A stretch of DNA of 64,000 bases. Origin: Mermis nigrescens. Lineage: Eukaryota; Nematoda; Enoplea; Mermithida; Mermithidae. Shown one piece after another: positions 22,765-39,122 of this stretch. Location of the stretch: contig JAVLUZ010000608.1 of NCBI GenBank assembly GCA_036768485.1, positions 74,501 to 138,500 of the forward strand, written 5' to 3'. The translations under genes and the position numbers were made by a program. Each line of letters begins with the position of its first letter. Positions within the stretch are counted from its first letter, which is position 1. The notes under the pieces are model-generated. The model saw only the letters and a program-made list of their open reading frames with translations. It did not search any database and was not told where the DNA came from.

Positions 22765-24120
22765 AATTTTGACGATATATAACATATTCCTTTATGTTAG
22801 GATTTTCTACAGGTAAAAATAATAAATAAATATAATCCAACATATATGTATGAATTTTTGCATGCAATTAGGCAAATAGATAGTGCGTGCGAACCGTGGC
22901 GTAGTATGGTCACCAGATAGAGTTTACTTCTCGTTAGAAATAGAAAATAAAATTATTTGAAACAAAAGCATGCATTTTTTCACTTTGACCAATCAGGTTA
23001 AGTTCACACTTGTGAAATATGGCTGATAGATAAGTACGTAACATATGCAGATGATTTTTTGTGTACAATCAGGGACATATATGGTAGAGACTGTGGTGTA
23101 ATGCGCTTAAAAGATGTGTCCTAATTCTTCAGTTACAGAGTCGAAAGAAATTTTTTGAAGCACCAAGGTGTGACTTTTTGATTTTGACCAATGGAGCTAA
23201 GTTTACTTTGTCCACAAATGGTCAATAAATATCAAACATATATGGATGGATTTTTGCATATAATTAGGCAAATAGATAGTGCTAATTGTGGTGTAATGTG
23301 GCCACAAGATGAATTTTATTTTCCGAATTACAGCTCCAAAAGGAAAGTTATTTGTACCACACATGTATGATTTTTTTGACTTTGACCAATTGAGTTCAAT
23401 TACCGTTTGTCAGAAATGGTCACCAACCACTTAAGGTATACGCATGATCTTTTGCAAACACTTAGGCACATAGATGGTTCAAGCTGTGGTATAATGCGGT
23501 CGCACAATGTTTTACAGTTCTGGAGTTATAGATCGAAACGTTAAATTTTTATAGCACAAATGTATCATTTTTCAAATTTTGAAACATGAGTTAATTTCAC
23601 GTTTGTCAAAAGTGGTCAATAACTATCCATCACATATCCTACATTTTTTAAACAGAAACGGATACATAGGTGGCACATGTTGTGGTGAAATAAGTTTTGA
23701 TTCTGTATGACCACTCTGGACTTATGGCTAAAAAAGTAAAAATGTTTCGAGTGCAAAAATTCATATTTTTGACTTTTATTGACTGCTGTATCCCGTGTGA
23801 TGATCCGGTAAACAAGCTTTTTATACTTTTTGTAAAGCCCATTCAATCTTCTGTAATTTAAAAAAACTGCATTAAAAAATGTTAATTATTCTGGAAAATA
23901 TTAATCAACATATGAAATTCGGCACATATTCCGATTTTTCACATTTTACACCCATATAAGTCAGCAAAAAGTCATTTTTGTGTAAAATGGTTTTCAGATT
24001 CGGAATCAGCGTAAAAAGTTGTGGTGTTAAAATAAAGAAAAATTATTTTTTTACTTACGTAAGTCACTATTACAGCAAGGTGATTCTCACAGACATTGAC
24101 TCTTAAGTTTCCTCGAGCTT

Positions 24121-24273
24121 TTCTGGTTTGAAATACATTATGAAAATATTTACGCTAATTTTTAAATCTATCCAACGGGGACTTTTGCGTAGGTTTTTCC
24201 TCTGATTAAGGATAGTTAGATTGCCTTTTTTGTAATGATAATGCAGTGTTTAAGAACAAATTCATGCTGAGAA
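24121..24273. other. Short spacer
   Basis: This lies between the foldback element and the solo tail module. Nothing is recognised. Confidence 0.3.
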
Positions 24274-24409
24274 AAAGCAAGAAAAAATGCTCTGATGGAG
24301 CAAAAAAGGTGAATATAAATGGATTCTTTATTGTTGAGGATGCAAAAGGAGGGGACTAGGGAAAATTTCCCTATACGCGCAAAAGCCGTAAGAAAGCGCT
24401 GAACAGTTA

Positions 24410-24956
24410 TAGTCTGTTTCATTTATCCGAGAGCTTTTTCAGTAAATGTTTTCGGAGGTTACAGTAACCCCTTATTTCTTATTTACTGTAAGTCACTAGA
24501 TCTCACTTTAGCTACGTAGCAAAGAAGGGTTTTTCAATAACATTTTCGCGGCATAATTTATTCTCGTCTTCCAGCAGATCAATTAACTTACTGATAAAAA
24601 TCGCTTATTCATCTTATCCTGAGTCGACACTTCAAACACAATCGACCAAGATGTTAAGAAACGTTGCGAACTCCCGCATAGCTCAGTGGTAAAACCTCTT
24701 GCTTGTAGTCGAAGCAACCCGGGTTCGATTCCAGCCGATAGCTTTTTGTTTAGCGCACTTACTGTAGTATGTCCCAGCACTGATTAAATGCCTAAATCAA
24801 ATTTATTTGGGCGTATTAGTGCATTAAACATGGAAGAATTCTAGCCACTCGCCCTCACTGAGCTGATCTGCCGAAGTACAGTAATTCGTCTTGTTTAGCT
24901 TACTGTAGCCCTTAAAAGAATTGACTAAAAAGCTCTCGAATAAATGAAACAGACTA
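24410..24956. mobile_element. TAGTCTG-family MITE, long version
   Basis: It starts TAGTCTGTTTCATTTA and ends TAAATGAAACAGACTA, flanked by TA on both sides. Inverted arms continue inward (CGAGAGCTTTTT / AAAAAGCTCTCG). The uninterrupted right arm of the host inverted repeat supplies the empty site: CAGTT.GAC there against CAGT-TA-[element]-TA-GAC here. A TA target duplication and short TIRs suggest Tc1/mariner-type mobilisation. It holds a tRNA-like sequence. Confidence 0.8.
24668..24741 (+). pseudogene. tRNA-like sequence inside the MITE
   Basis: It has an A-box-like TAGCTCAGTGG, an anticodon-type hairpin TGCTT/AAGCA around GTAGTCG, and a perfect B box GGTTCGATTCC. Loop position 34-36 would be AGT (Thr). 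The acceptor ends do not pair (TCCCGCA against CCGATAG), the D stem is broken and the T stem is weak. It is more likely a tRNA-derived fragment or dead tRNA than an active gene, although the internal promoter boxes are intact. Confidence 0.45.
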
Positions 24957-25387
24957 TAGACTTCCTCCAAACAACGCAAAAAACGAAGTATATATGTACC
25001 TCGGCGCCTGTGAAAAATCAAGTTTCAGCCACAAAATTTTCACTGTTTCGCAAAGAACAATTGAAAAGCTTTCATGTTTGCTGAACAGTTGATTTATAAT
25101 TTATTTCACTAAACCTTACCTTCCACAATACTCTGATGAAAACAAGATTATCGGAGTGAACTTTACACCTCCAGGCCAACTCAATCCAGTCTATAGAAAC
25201 AAGCATAAGCCACAGAATATACTTCGATTTTTGCGTTGTTTGGAGGAAGTCGAACTGTTTAGCACATTCTTAAGGCTTTTGCATGTATATGGAAATTTTC
25301 TCTAGCTTCCTCCTTTTAGATCCTTAAGAATAAAAAAATCCAAGTATATTCACCTGTTTTGCTCCATCGGAGCATTTTTCTTGCTAG

Positions 25388-25448
25388 TAATGTATGTTAC
25401 AAAGTATATTTGTCCTTTTTGCTCCATCGGAACATTTTTCCTTGCTAG
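25388..25448. repeat. Duplicated 60-bp end of the tail module
   Basis: GTATATT...GCTCCATCGGAACATTTTTC and CTTGCTAG repeat the last 60 bp of the module (25327-25387) in direct orientation with TA at each joint, so the terminus was doubled. Confidence 0.6.
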
Positions 25449-26045
25449 TAATAAGTATTAATTATGTATGAACATCCAATTATTAAATGTAAAGCATTAG
25501 AATTCTGGAAGGTCAGGCCCAAAAAAACATTTATTAAGTGTGTTAATTAAAAAACGATTGACACACGTTCCGGTCTGTACTCGTTCTTTCTAAAACTTTA
25601 AAAAGTAAATTTCGAAAAAAAAACAAGTAAAGAAATCGAATAAATTCAACAAAATATAATTAGGACATAAGTATTCGGCGCGTAGGGCCGAAGATATAAG
25701 TCTCAGGCAGATGTGACTGGAGGCCTTAGTAACCGACTGCTCTTCCTGTATTTGTACATTTGACAATGCATTGAACACGTACAGAGTAACAAAACTATGC
25801 AGAATTAATGTTTGTACGTGATTCAGAAATCGTAAAGATTCATGACAACCTTCTCCGATACAAATCCGATTTGGCACAAAAATATGGCTCCAATTCTAAG
25901 CCGCATTAATAATTACGTATAGTACCTAAATAATAGATAATTATAAAAAAGCGCTGGAAAAATTTGAAATCTCACGATTAACGACGGCCAAAAATTATAA
26001 CAGTGAGTGTGTGCGTGTTGTACAGAAAGAGGCAGCTAGTTACAG
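25449..26045. other. Gene-free stretch
   Basis: A 95-residue - strand frame (25590-25877) has scattered Cys and His but no recognisable domain. It is probably chance. Confidence 0.35.
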
Positions 26046-26312
26046 TTATATGTGGGCAGCACCGAAATTCGGGGGAGGGTGAGAATGAAAAATATTCAAA
26101 GGTCAAAAAATGGTCTTAAAAGTGGTCGTATGGCTAAAAAACACCATTTTCGACGTTTCTCATCGAGCACTATCCATCCAATGGCATCAAAAAATCGCTA
26201 AAAAGCAAAAAAATCTCAAAAATTGAATTCTGGGGGTATTCTGATTTCTGGGGGTATTCCAACTTCTGAGAGTTGCATACCCCCGAAACACCCCCCCATA
26301 CGCCCACGTATG
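26046..26312 (+). mobile_element. GTGGGCAGC-family MITE, full-length reference copy
   Basis: It is 267 bp with imperfect termini TTATATGTGGGC and GCCCACGTATG. GTTACAG is repeated on both sides (26039-26045, 26313-26319), and the octamers AGTTACAG/GGTTACAG agree at 7 of 8. It has G-runs left and a C-run right. At least seven other copies or fragments are in the window (2755, 13575, 21445, 34850, 35200, 36495, 43217). It is non-coding. The 7-8 bp duplication fits hAT-type mobilisation. Confidence 0.75.
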
Positions 26313-31382
<5,070 letters not shown>

Positions 31383-33859
31383 TCATAGGTAGCACGTTAG
31401 CGTGTACCTATAATATACTTGGGTACCCCTAACACCTGTGCACCCCCCTACAGCTATGACAGGACACATCTAGAAGATGCGGTTGTTTTTAAAATATAGA
31501 TAATAAAAAAATTCGCTGCCCATTTCTTTTTGTTTTTCTTGAAACTCAAAACTGGCTGTGTAAAGAAGGTGTAAAGTTTTTGTGTAACGTTTAACATGGG
31601 ATAAATTTTGGGAGGTTTTTTAGGTGGCATGTGGACAACTCAGTATTGACTCCTCAAATAAATTAATGGCACAGATTTTTAGAGGAAGGGATGCTCCAAA
31701 TTAAGCTTTTTTTGTTTTTTTGAAATTCGTATTAGTTCTCGAATGGGAGTGTAAAGAGTGCGAAAATCTGGGGGTGAAAAAGCACATTTAGGTCGAGTTT
31801 TCAACTCGTTTATGTCTGATAATAACTCCGGTTATGAGTTTTTAAAAATGTTTTCCGACAGAAATGTAGAGCGGATCAAGGGCTACAATCTGCTTACAAG
31901 CAGACTTTTCTACGCTCAATAGGGAGTTAGGTCCTGGGGTTTAAAGTTTACACTCTAGTCGATGGTGTAATAAACAGATTTTAACTAAGAATTCTCTGCC
32001 AGCTTTTTCCGCTTATGAGTCGGGCTAAAATGAGTATAACAGTAATCAAACAGCTTCTAGGGGCTACACGTCGCAACAAACTACGTTCAAAAAAACGCAA
32101 CATTGAGTTATTTATGGGGGTGTAAAGTTTGAAATCAGACGTGAAAAATTGGCGAAAAAAACACGTTTTTTCCCCAATTTTGATTGGTAAATCATATCAA
32201 ATAATTTTTGCAACAAAATTTTTGCACATAGAAACATACTAAGACTCCAAAGCTACAAACTGTACCAAACCGAATTTCTTTACACTCAATGGGGAATACG
32301 TTACGGATTTTTAAAGTTTACAATGTTCTGAATGATGGAAAATATGTCTTTGTTTGGGTTTTGTTCGCCACTTTCTCCTTTCAGAAGTCAGGATAGGTCC
32401 AATAGAATAAAAATAAAGTGCCTGGGGTGTATGTCATAGCGAATCGCGTATGTCTAAACCAATATTAAGCGAGTGTAAAGTTAAGAATGGGGTGCTTTAA
32501 ACAGGTTTCTGTCTTGTTCCTTTCTGCCAGCTTCTCCGGTTATGAGTCAGGGACATGATTCTCAAGTCTGTAAATGAACCTGAAACCAAATTCGATACGC
32601 AATTTTGGCGCGTATGTTTACAATCAACAGTTCAGTAAAGTGGTTTAAACCAATGTTAATTTATCCTTACGACATTATGGAGACTTACTATTTTCATAAA
32701 AGTTGGTCGTAATATCGAAGCAATATTAAAATTAGGATTCTGACTAAAATCTTTTTTACACTAGGTGTTAACATATCGTTTACACTACATATTAACATTC
32801 GTTTTAGAGCCTTGCGGAAACCTAATTTTTTCCTTATGACTAGAAATTTTTAAGGAATCAAGTGTGAGAAGTCGGTAAGACACATTTTTCTACACAACAG
32901 CGGTGTAAACTGTTTTACACCTAATGATAATTTGTCATCAGACCATTGTTGAGACGTGATGTCTTTATAAATGTTGATTGTAATATCCGCGTAATATCAG
33001 GTTTACGAATCCGACTAAAATCTTCTGTGCATTCTGTTTATGTAAGTAAACACTGCATATGAACTTTTGACCTAGAGCCTTGCAAAAACATAATATTTTT
33101 CTTGAATTCAAAAGAACAATAAATCAAGTGTGAGATGCCAGTTGGGCGCGTTTGTTTACAATGACGCTTTTCAAAAAGTGGTCTTATAACGATTAGAACA
33201 TACGTTTTGGCTTACTGTTGATGCTACAGTCTTATGTATTTCATGTAATTCTGTGCATGATAATCAAATTTCAGCTCATTATCAAGTGACCACAGATGTG
33301 ATTGAAAATTGCCTACAGTAATATAGTTTTGAAAAGTAAACATTCATGTGTCATGTAATTGTTAAGTACAATATTATTATTATTGCTTCAGCTAAAGTCA
33401 CTTCAGTTTTTTGAGTACAGTGATTCAAAAATTGTTATTCATGCATGTTGCTCCGCATTCATAATGGTTTGCTTTAGACATTGTTATAAGTGATAGGACG
33501 ACTTTTTTACACGTTATAACATAGCGGTACCACTGAAATACGCTAGCGGGGGGTCTCTATACTACTGCGTTATAATACATGTGTAAATTTATCATAAATG
33601 CTTTGATCCGCAGGTAATTGATTTTTCGTTCTTTGACTTGTTGAATAAGCTTAATTACTGTACGTAGTGTTAATGCGGGTATTGATTGAGTGAGTTGAGC
33701 GAATGCGAATGGAATATTGCGACTACTGCTTCTCATGCAACTTTCTCGCAGCCTTCAAGGCTAAAATTGGTCTACAAAATTTTCCTACTGCAAGAGATAA
33801 AGAATTAAGCGCTACTAGGTAGAGATGAAAAGTCGTGGCCCGACAACCCGACCCGATCA

Positions 33860-34060
33860 GGGCTGGCAAAAACCCAGATTTGAAAATTTCGCGTTTTTGG
33901 GTTTTTGGGGTTTTCGTGGGTGTATGGGGTTTTTCGTGGGTGTTTGGGGTTTTTGATGGGTTTTTGGGGGTTTTTGGTGGGTTTTTCCTGATATAGGTAC
34001 ATCAGACTTGACTGTTTACATACCTACACTTAAAAATATTGACTCGGCTGACTTTGTGAC
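33860..34060. repeat. GGGTTTTTGG repeat, shared with 56215
   Basis: GGGCTGGCAAAAACCCAG begins a run of imperfect GGGTTTTTGG/GGTTTTCGTGG units ending GGGTTTTTCCTGATA. The same order, including GTCTACATAC...ACATTGACTCGGCT after it, occurs at 56215-56360. It is a dispersed element that contains a minisatellite. Confidence 0.65.
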
Positions 34061-34849
34061 ATACCTAGCCAAGAAATAATGTTGCCACTTGAACGACGCA
34101 TGCATTTTACTTGGAAATGCGTGTTTCTTAGGTCCATTAGCCAGTGCATTGCTGCGGGCAGTCAACTTTATCGGACTAAATAAGAGTCAGCGAGAAGTAA
34201 AATGACAAAACGTGAGATTATTTGTTGAAGTTGCATCATGGTCGAAGTAAGCAACGATCATAAGTGATAAGTGAATTCCAGCTTGAGCACAGAAAATAAT
34301 GCTGCTTCGAACTTCAGCTAAATAATATAGCAAACGCGCGGAGTCGGAATATAATTCATACACAATGCAAGTATAAATTGCTAAGATGGAAGCAGTACCT
34401 AATGACATTCGCTACAACACTGACAAAGATAGGAATAGCTACTATTTTTTGCTAACAAAAAGTTGGGTACTAGCAAGAAAAAATGCTCCGATGGAACAAA
34501 AAAAGGTAGAATATACTTGGAACAAAGAATTATCAAGGACGTAAAAGGAGGGGACTAGAAAAAGCTACTATCTACAAATGTCACAAAATTTGCTAAAACT
34601 CAGAAATTCCCTGAACAAAGAAAAAATGAAAGTAAGTAAATCAAAGAAAAAACCTACCTGTGCCTAAAACTGCAAGATCTGCTAAAAATCAGACTTTTTC
34701 TAAGCAACGCGAAAATCGAAGTATATTCTGCGGCCTGCAGAAGAAAGCAGCATCCTGTCGAACAAAGATAAAACATTGGGCTAGATAACTGAACCACTCA
34801 CTCTGCAAAAGCAGATATCGCCATAGCTGAGCAGCGCCATGTTGCAATA

Positions 34850-34950
34850 TTTTTCTGGGTTAAAAAATAGTAATTATGGTATGTTGGAAAAACGCAATTT
34901 TCGACGTTTCTGATCGAACACTGGTGCATACCCCTATCCTCCCATGCCTA
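34850..34950 (+). mobile_element. GTGGGCAGC-family MITE fragment
   Basis: AAAAACGCAATTTTCGACGTTTCTGATCG, read in parts, and the end CATACCCCTATCCTCCCATGCC match the middle and right end of 26046-26312. The central part is missing. Confidence 0.5.
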
Positions 34951-35199
34951 ATGGTTATCAGTTTACATGGGCAGGAATGAAATCCGGGTGGTCTCGTGGA
35001 ATTAAACGCCAGAAGAGTACTGAATGGACGCGTGTATTATATAGAAATCACAGTCTTTCGTTGCGGTATCGCAAATAATCATAGGATATAACTTTTTGTA
35101 ATATTTATCTAGCCACGATATCGAATAAATTAACGTTGCAAGTGATTAGCAAAAACCCAGACTTGAGATTTATTTTATAAGCTTTATTTTAAGCATTGG

Positions 35200-35465
35200 A
35201 CACCATACCTAGACGTAGGGGTTTGGGGAGTATGCACCCCAAGGCAAAAAACCCAACAAGAAAACGCAAATACCCAACAATACCTCCAGAATTCAATTTT
35301 TTAAATCTTTCTGCTCTTTTTGGGTTTTTTTTGGTAGGTACCAATAGATAGAGCTCGACAAGAAACGTTCAAAAATGGTGTTTTCTTCGCCATAGCACTA
35401 TTTTTAAGGCCAATATTCCAATTTGAAAACCCCCCTTAGAATTTTGGAACCGCCCACTGTGTGGT
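35200..35465 (-). mobile_element. GTGGGCAGC-family MITE in the loop of the copy C tail
   Basis: This is a - strand copy: AGTGGGCGGTTCCAAAATTC at the right, AACGTT and CACCATTTTTGAACG inside, and a G/C-rich end with CCTAGACGTAGGGG at the left. It is diverged but near full length. Confidence 0.6.
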
Positions 35466-35760
35466 GGACAATATGAGAAGGTTAACCTATTTTTCAGAGG
35501 CTGCAGAATATACTTCGATTTTTGCGTTGCTTAGAAAAGTCTGATTTTTAGCAGATCTTGCAGTTTTAGGCACAGGTAGGTTTTTTCTGTGATTTACTTA
35601 CTTTCATTTTTTCTTTGTTTAGGAAATTTCTGAGTTTTAGCAAATTTTGTGACATTTGTAGATAGGAGGTTTTTCTAGTCCCCTCCTTTTACGTCCTTGA
35701 TAATTCTTTGTTCCAAGTATATTCTACCTTTTTTGTTCCATGGAGCATTTTTTCTTGCTA

Positions 35761-36494
<734 letters not shown>

Positions 36495-36720
36495 AAATTT
36501 GTTGCAAGATTTGTCAAAGGTCAAAAATTGCCTTAAAAATCATTGTATGACGGGAAAAATACCATTTTGCAACGTTTCTCATCGAGTACTATCCATTGGC
36601 ATCAAACCATTGCGAAAAAAACAAAGAAATTTTCAAAAATTGAATTCTGGGGAGGGGTATTTTGGTTTCGGAGTGAATATCCCCAAACCCGCATGCCCAC
36701 TTATGATTGTAACATGTTGT
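36495..36720 (+). mobile_element. GTGGGCAGC-family MITE, 5' truncated
   Basis: It reads AAGGTCAAAAATTGCC, ACGTTTCTCATCGAG, ATTGGCATCAAA, AATTCTGGGG and a terminal GCATGCCCACTTATG. It lacks the GTGGGCAGC end. Confidence 0.65.
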
Positions 36721-37559
36721 CAAAAACTATTACGGACATTTATAGAATTATTTAAAAAATCAGAATCACATTTTGAGTTACACATATTAAAAAAGAATAT
36801 GAAGTGCAGAGTAATGATCAAAATCAGACTAATTCGACTCAGAATGTCAGGATATTTTATTAATAAAATTCTCTAATAAAAAATGGTTGCCAAAATGACC
36901 ACGTTTTTAGCAACAGGCGTTAAATGAAACGTCGAGTAACTTGAAAATCATCATATTTTCAAATCTGTGACTTGTGAGTCGATGCGGCAATGTATTTTCC
37001 TATCTTTGTTCGCAGGTACGTTTATACATTTGATCCATCATTCGGCATGTGAAATGTTGTTGAGGTATATAGGTATTGTAGGAGGCTTTTGTAAGAAAAA
37101 CGAAAAAAATATAATGGCAACTTATAGACGTTAAGGAAGTTAATGTGCTTGAAATTGTCCAATTTAAAATCATTTTGTTTTAAAATGACAAATTTTTTCT
37201 TATTCAACTCCTTTAAGAAGTATCCACAAATTTAATTCAGTCATTAAAAAACATTGTAATGACAACTAAATTTTTGACTTGCTGCTCAGTAATTTAGTTC
37301 TTCGTTTTTCACAAGGGCTAACAAATTTTATTTGAGACAAGAAAAAACCGCGTGATTTTAGTTTAAACCTGTTCAAATTGAAAATTTCACAGTACATTAC
37401 GTTTCTTATAAATGTCTATTTCTCTGAAATTTCAATAAAATGCATTAATAATGTGTCGAAGTAATACATTGGCAGCCAAAAATTATTGGGGTCCGATAGG
37501 GCAAAATCGAGAAAAATAGCACCAGAAATTCAATTCTAGGTGGTCTATCGGATTTGTCC
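36721..37559. other. Gene-free stretch
   Basis: No recognised feature. Confidence 0.4.
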
Positions 37560-37990
37560 TAATTTACAAAAATCCTGAATCTGCCGCTGTTTTGCTCACA
37601 TGCAATGGTAGATTTATCATTAAAAAATGATTAGGCGCAATAGAGGTAATGCGTATTTTTCGCTTAAGCCATTTTTTATCATGATTTTTAAAATTTACGG
37701 ACTCTCGAGCCTCTCAAAAATCTTATTTTTGTAAAAAAATAGTTTATTGACAAAACAAAGATTTTTTAATTATTTAAATGATTAAATCGAGTATTTCTTT
37801 AGCGCTTTGTGCACTAATTCTGCGCGTTTTTTGCATGAAACTCTTGAAAACTTCCAACTCTTTTCGAATCACAAATAATACTGTCTATCAAAAGACGGCG
37901 AAGAAAGGTTACTTTAAGCGAAACGGACAAATTTTTTTGCCAACTTTTGACGCTATCAGGAAAATTTGTTGTTCCGTGTACAGCATGAGT
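37560..37990 (+). repeat. Dispersed repeat shared with 8300-8785
   Basis: This is the second copy of the repeat described at 8300-8785. Here a frame of 89 residues (37778-38047) happens to be open, but the other copy has no equivalent frame, so it is not treated as a gene. Confidence 0.6.
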
Positions 37991-38224
37991 ACTTCGGGGG
38001 CATGCGTCAGGTGGAGGAATTTTACAAAAAGTGCTTTTTTAGGTTAAAAACAATGAAAACATGTCATAAAAATAAAAGTGAACAAATAATACTAAAAAAA
38101 TATGCATATCGCGCGAAGCGCCGGAAATTTGAGACTTTTGAGTGAAAAATGAGATAAAATTGTGTAAAAGGCACACTTTTTACAATTTTTACAGAAAATC
38201 GACAATTCTGGAGTGGAGGTCGCA
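37991..38224. other. Short gene-free stretch
   Basis: TCGCGCGAAGCGCCGG at 38108 is the GC-rich palindrome that also recurs at 53330-55900, so a relic of that hAT-like family is possible here. Confidence 0.35.
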
Positions 38225-38873
38225 ACCATCCTACGGGGGGGTGGGGGGTTGGTTAGCCTGGCCAGTGTTCGATCGCTTGCGCGAGCCGAACCAATACTCA
38301 ACCAAAAAACAAAGTGCGACACTTCATTTAGAGATGAAGCAACAAACCAACGGGTTTGAGCGCAAAATGAAGGGCAAACCCAACCCGTAAATCCTATTAA
38401 TGAAAAAGATAGGGAGAAAGAAATAGCATGATAAGCATATGTAACCACACATGGAGCCTAGGAGAAACGGGAGAAACGGCGAAAACATGATAAGCGTAGG
38501 TAACCACACTCGGAGCCTGGGAAAAACGGGAGAAACGACAAAACACCCGGAGCAGGAGAAACGTGAGAAATGGCGAAATTATGATAAGCATAGGTGAAAC
38601 GCGAGAAACGGTGAAACCATTGATGGGAGAAACGTTGCCCTCAGGAGAAACGTTTCTCCCGGGAGAAACGTTTCTTTCACCAGGGGAAATTTTGATGGGA
38701 GAAACGTTTCTCCCACCGGGTAACACTAGTAGGATTTACGGGTTGGTCAAAAAGTTAAGAGCTAAACATATTTTGGAACTTAATGAGCGTGTAATTGCCG
38801 CCTCACCTAAAATACTCCCACTTAACAAAGAGGCCCTGGCGGCCCAAAGGGATCTCCGTGGGACGTCTGGACA
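38225..38873 (+). repeat. SINE-like copy 1, split by a TIR element
   Basis: It shares with 44660-44900: CGATCGCTTGCGCGAGCCGAAC, read in parts, ACTCAACCAAAAA, AGAGATGAAGCA, TTTGAGCGCAAAA, then after the insertion AGAGCTAAA, GAGCGTGTAATTGCCGCCTCA and CCCAAAGGGATCTCCGT. The order of the last block differs from the other copy. GC content is well above background. It has no coding frame. Confidence 0.6.
38380..38746. mobile_element. TIR element with palindromic minisatellite
   Basis: Perfect 17-bp inverted ends CCAACCCGTAAATCCTA / TAGGATTTACGGGTTGG interrupt the SINE-like repeat. Similar 17-18 bp of host sequence (GCAAAATGAAGGGCAAA / TCAAAAAGTTAAGAGCTAAA) lie on both sides, suggesting a long target duplication. 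The interior is built of GGAGAAACG words, several as the palindrome GGAGAAACGTTTCTCC. Confidence 0.65.
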
Positions 38874-39122
38874 CAGGGCCGTGCTTAGAGGTTTAGCGGC
38901 CCTGGGCGAAACTTATTTTGGCGGCCCCCATAATTTTTAAAACTGGTATTATAGGCATCATAATTATCACTTATGTATATCCTTTACATATGTACCTATA
39001 TGATCGCAGTTAGCATCTTACTGTAGATTTACTAACAAAATATTGTGCTACATTATTTTTAGTAGGTATCGTATGTTTTTTCTCAAATAATTTACCTATT
39101 TTGTGAATGATGACGTGCTTTA

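Larger units (their letters stand above)
20360..24120. mobile_element. Foldback-type element with tandem-repeat arms
   Basis: The left arm (20360 to about 21350) and right arm (about 22840 to 24120) are long imperfect inverted copies, starting AAGCTC...TTAAGAGTCA and continuing through ACTTACGTAAGT-type sequence. Within each arm a unit of about 180-190 bp repeats in tandem (marks: accaCAATTTGCACCATCTA, TTATTGACCA, GGTCAAAG, ATCATACAT), three units on the left and about five on the right. This architecture is that of foldback (FB) elements. The core holds a broken C2H2 gene and a MITE, and no transposase catalytic domain was found. No clear target duplication could be read. Confidence 0.75.
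24274..25387. mobile_element. Solo tail-type inverted-repeat module
   Basis: The left arm (GCAAGAAAAAATGCTCTGATGG, then GGATGCAAAAGGAGGGGAC and the ACGCAAAAA.CGAAGTATAT block) and right arm (CAGAATATACTTCGATTTTTG to ATCGGAGCATTTTTCTTGCTAG) match the tails of copies A-D. No head or GTGTAAAG body precedes it. It therefore either moved on its own or is all that remains. The left arm is split by a MITE at 24410-24956. Confidence 0.7.

Noticed and set aside
20360..24120. Assigning the foldback element to Mutator by a 9-bp duplication
   Set aside because: Flanks CTTAAGC and TTCTGGTTT do not match, and no MULE catalytic motif was found.
24668..24741. Functional tRNA gene
   Set aside because: Acceptor stem does not pair, D and T stems are broken, and it lies inside a MITE. 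Listed as tRNA-like only.
38563..38940. 125-residue frame rich in GETFLPGE repeats
   Set aside because: It is a translation of the GGAGAAACG minisatellite and crosses the TIR of the element into the SINE-like host.
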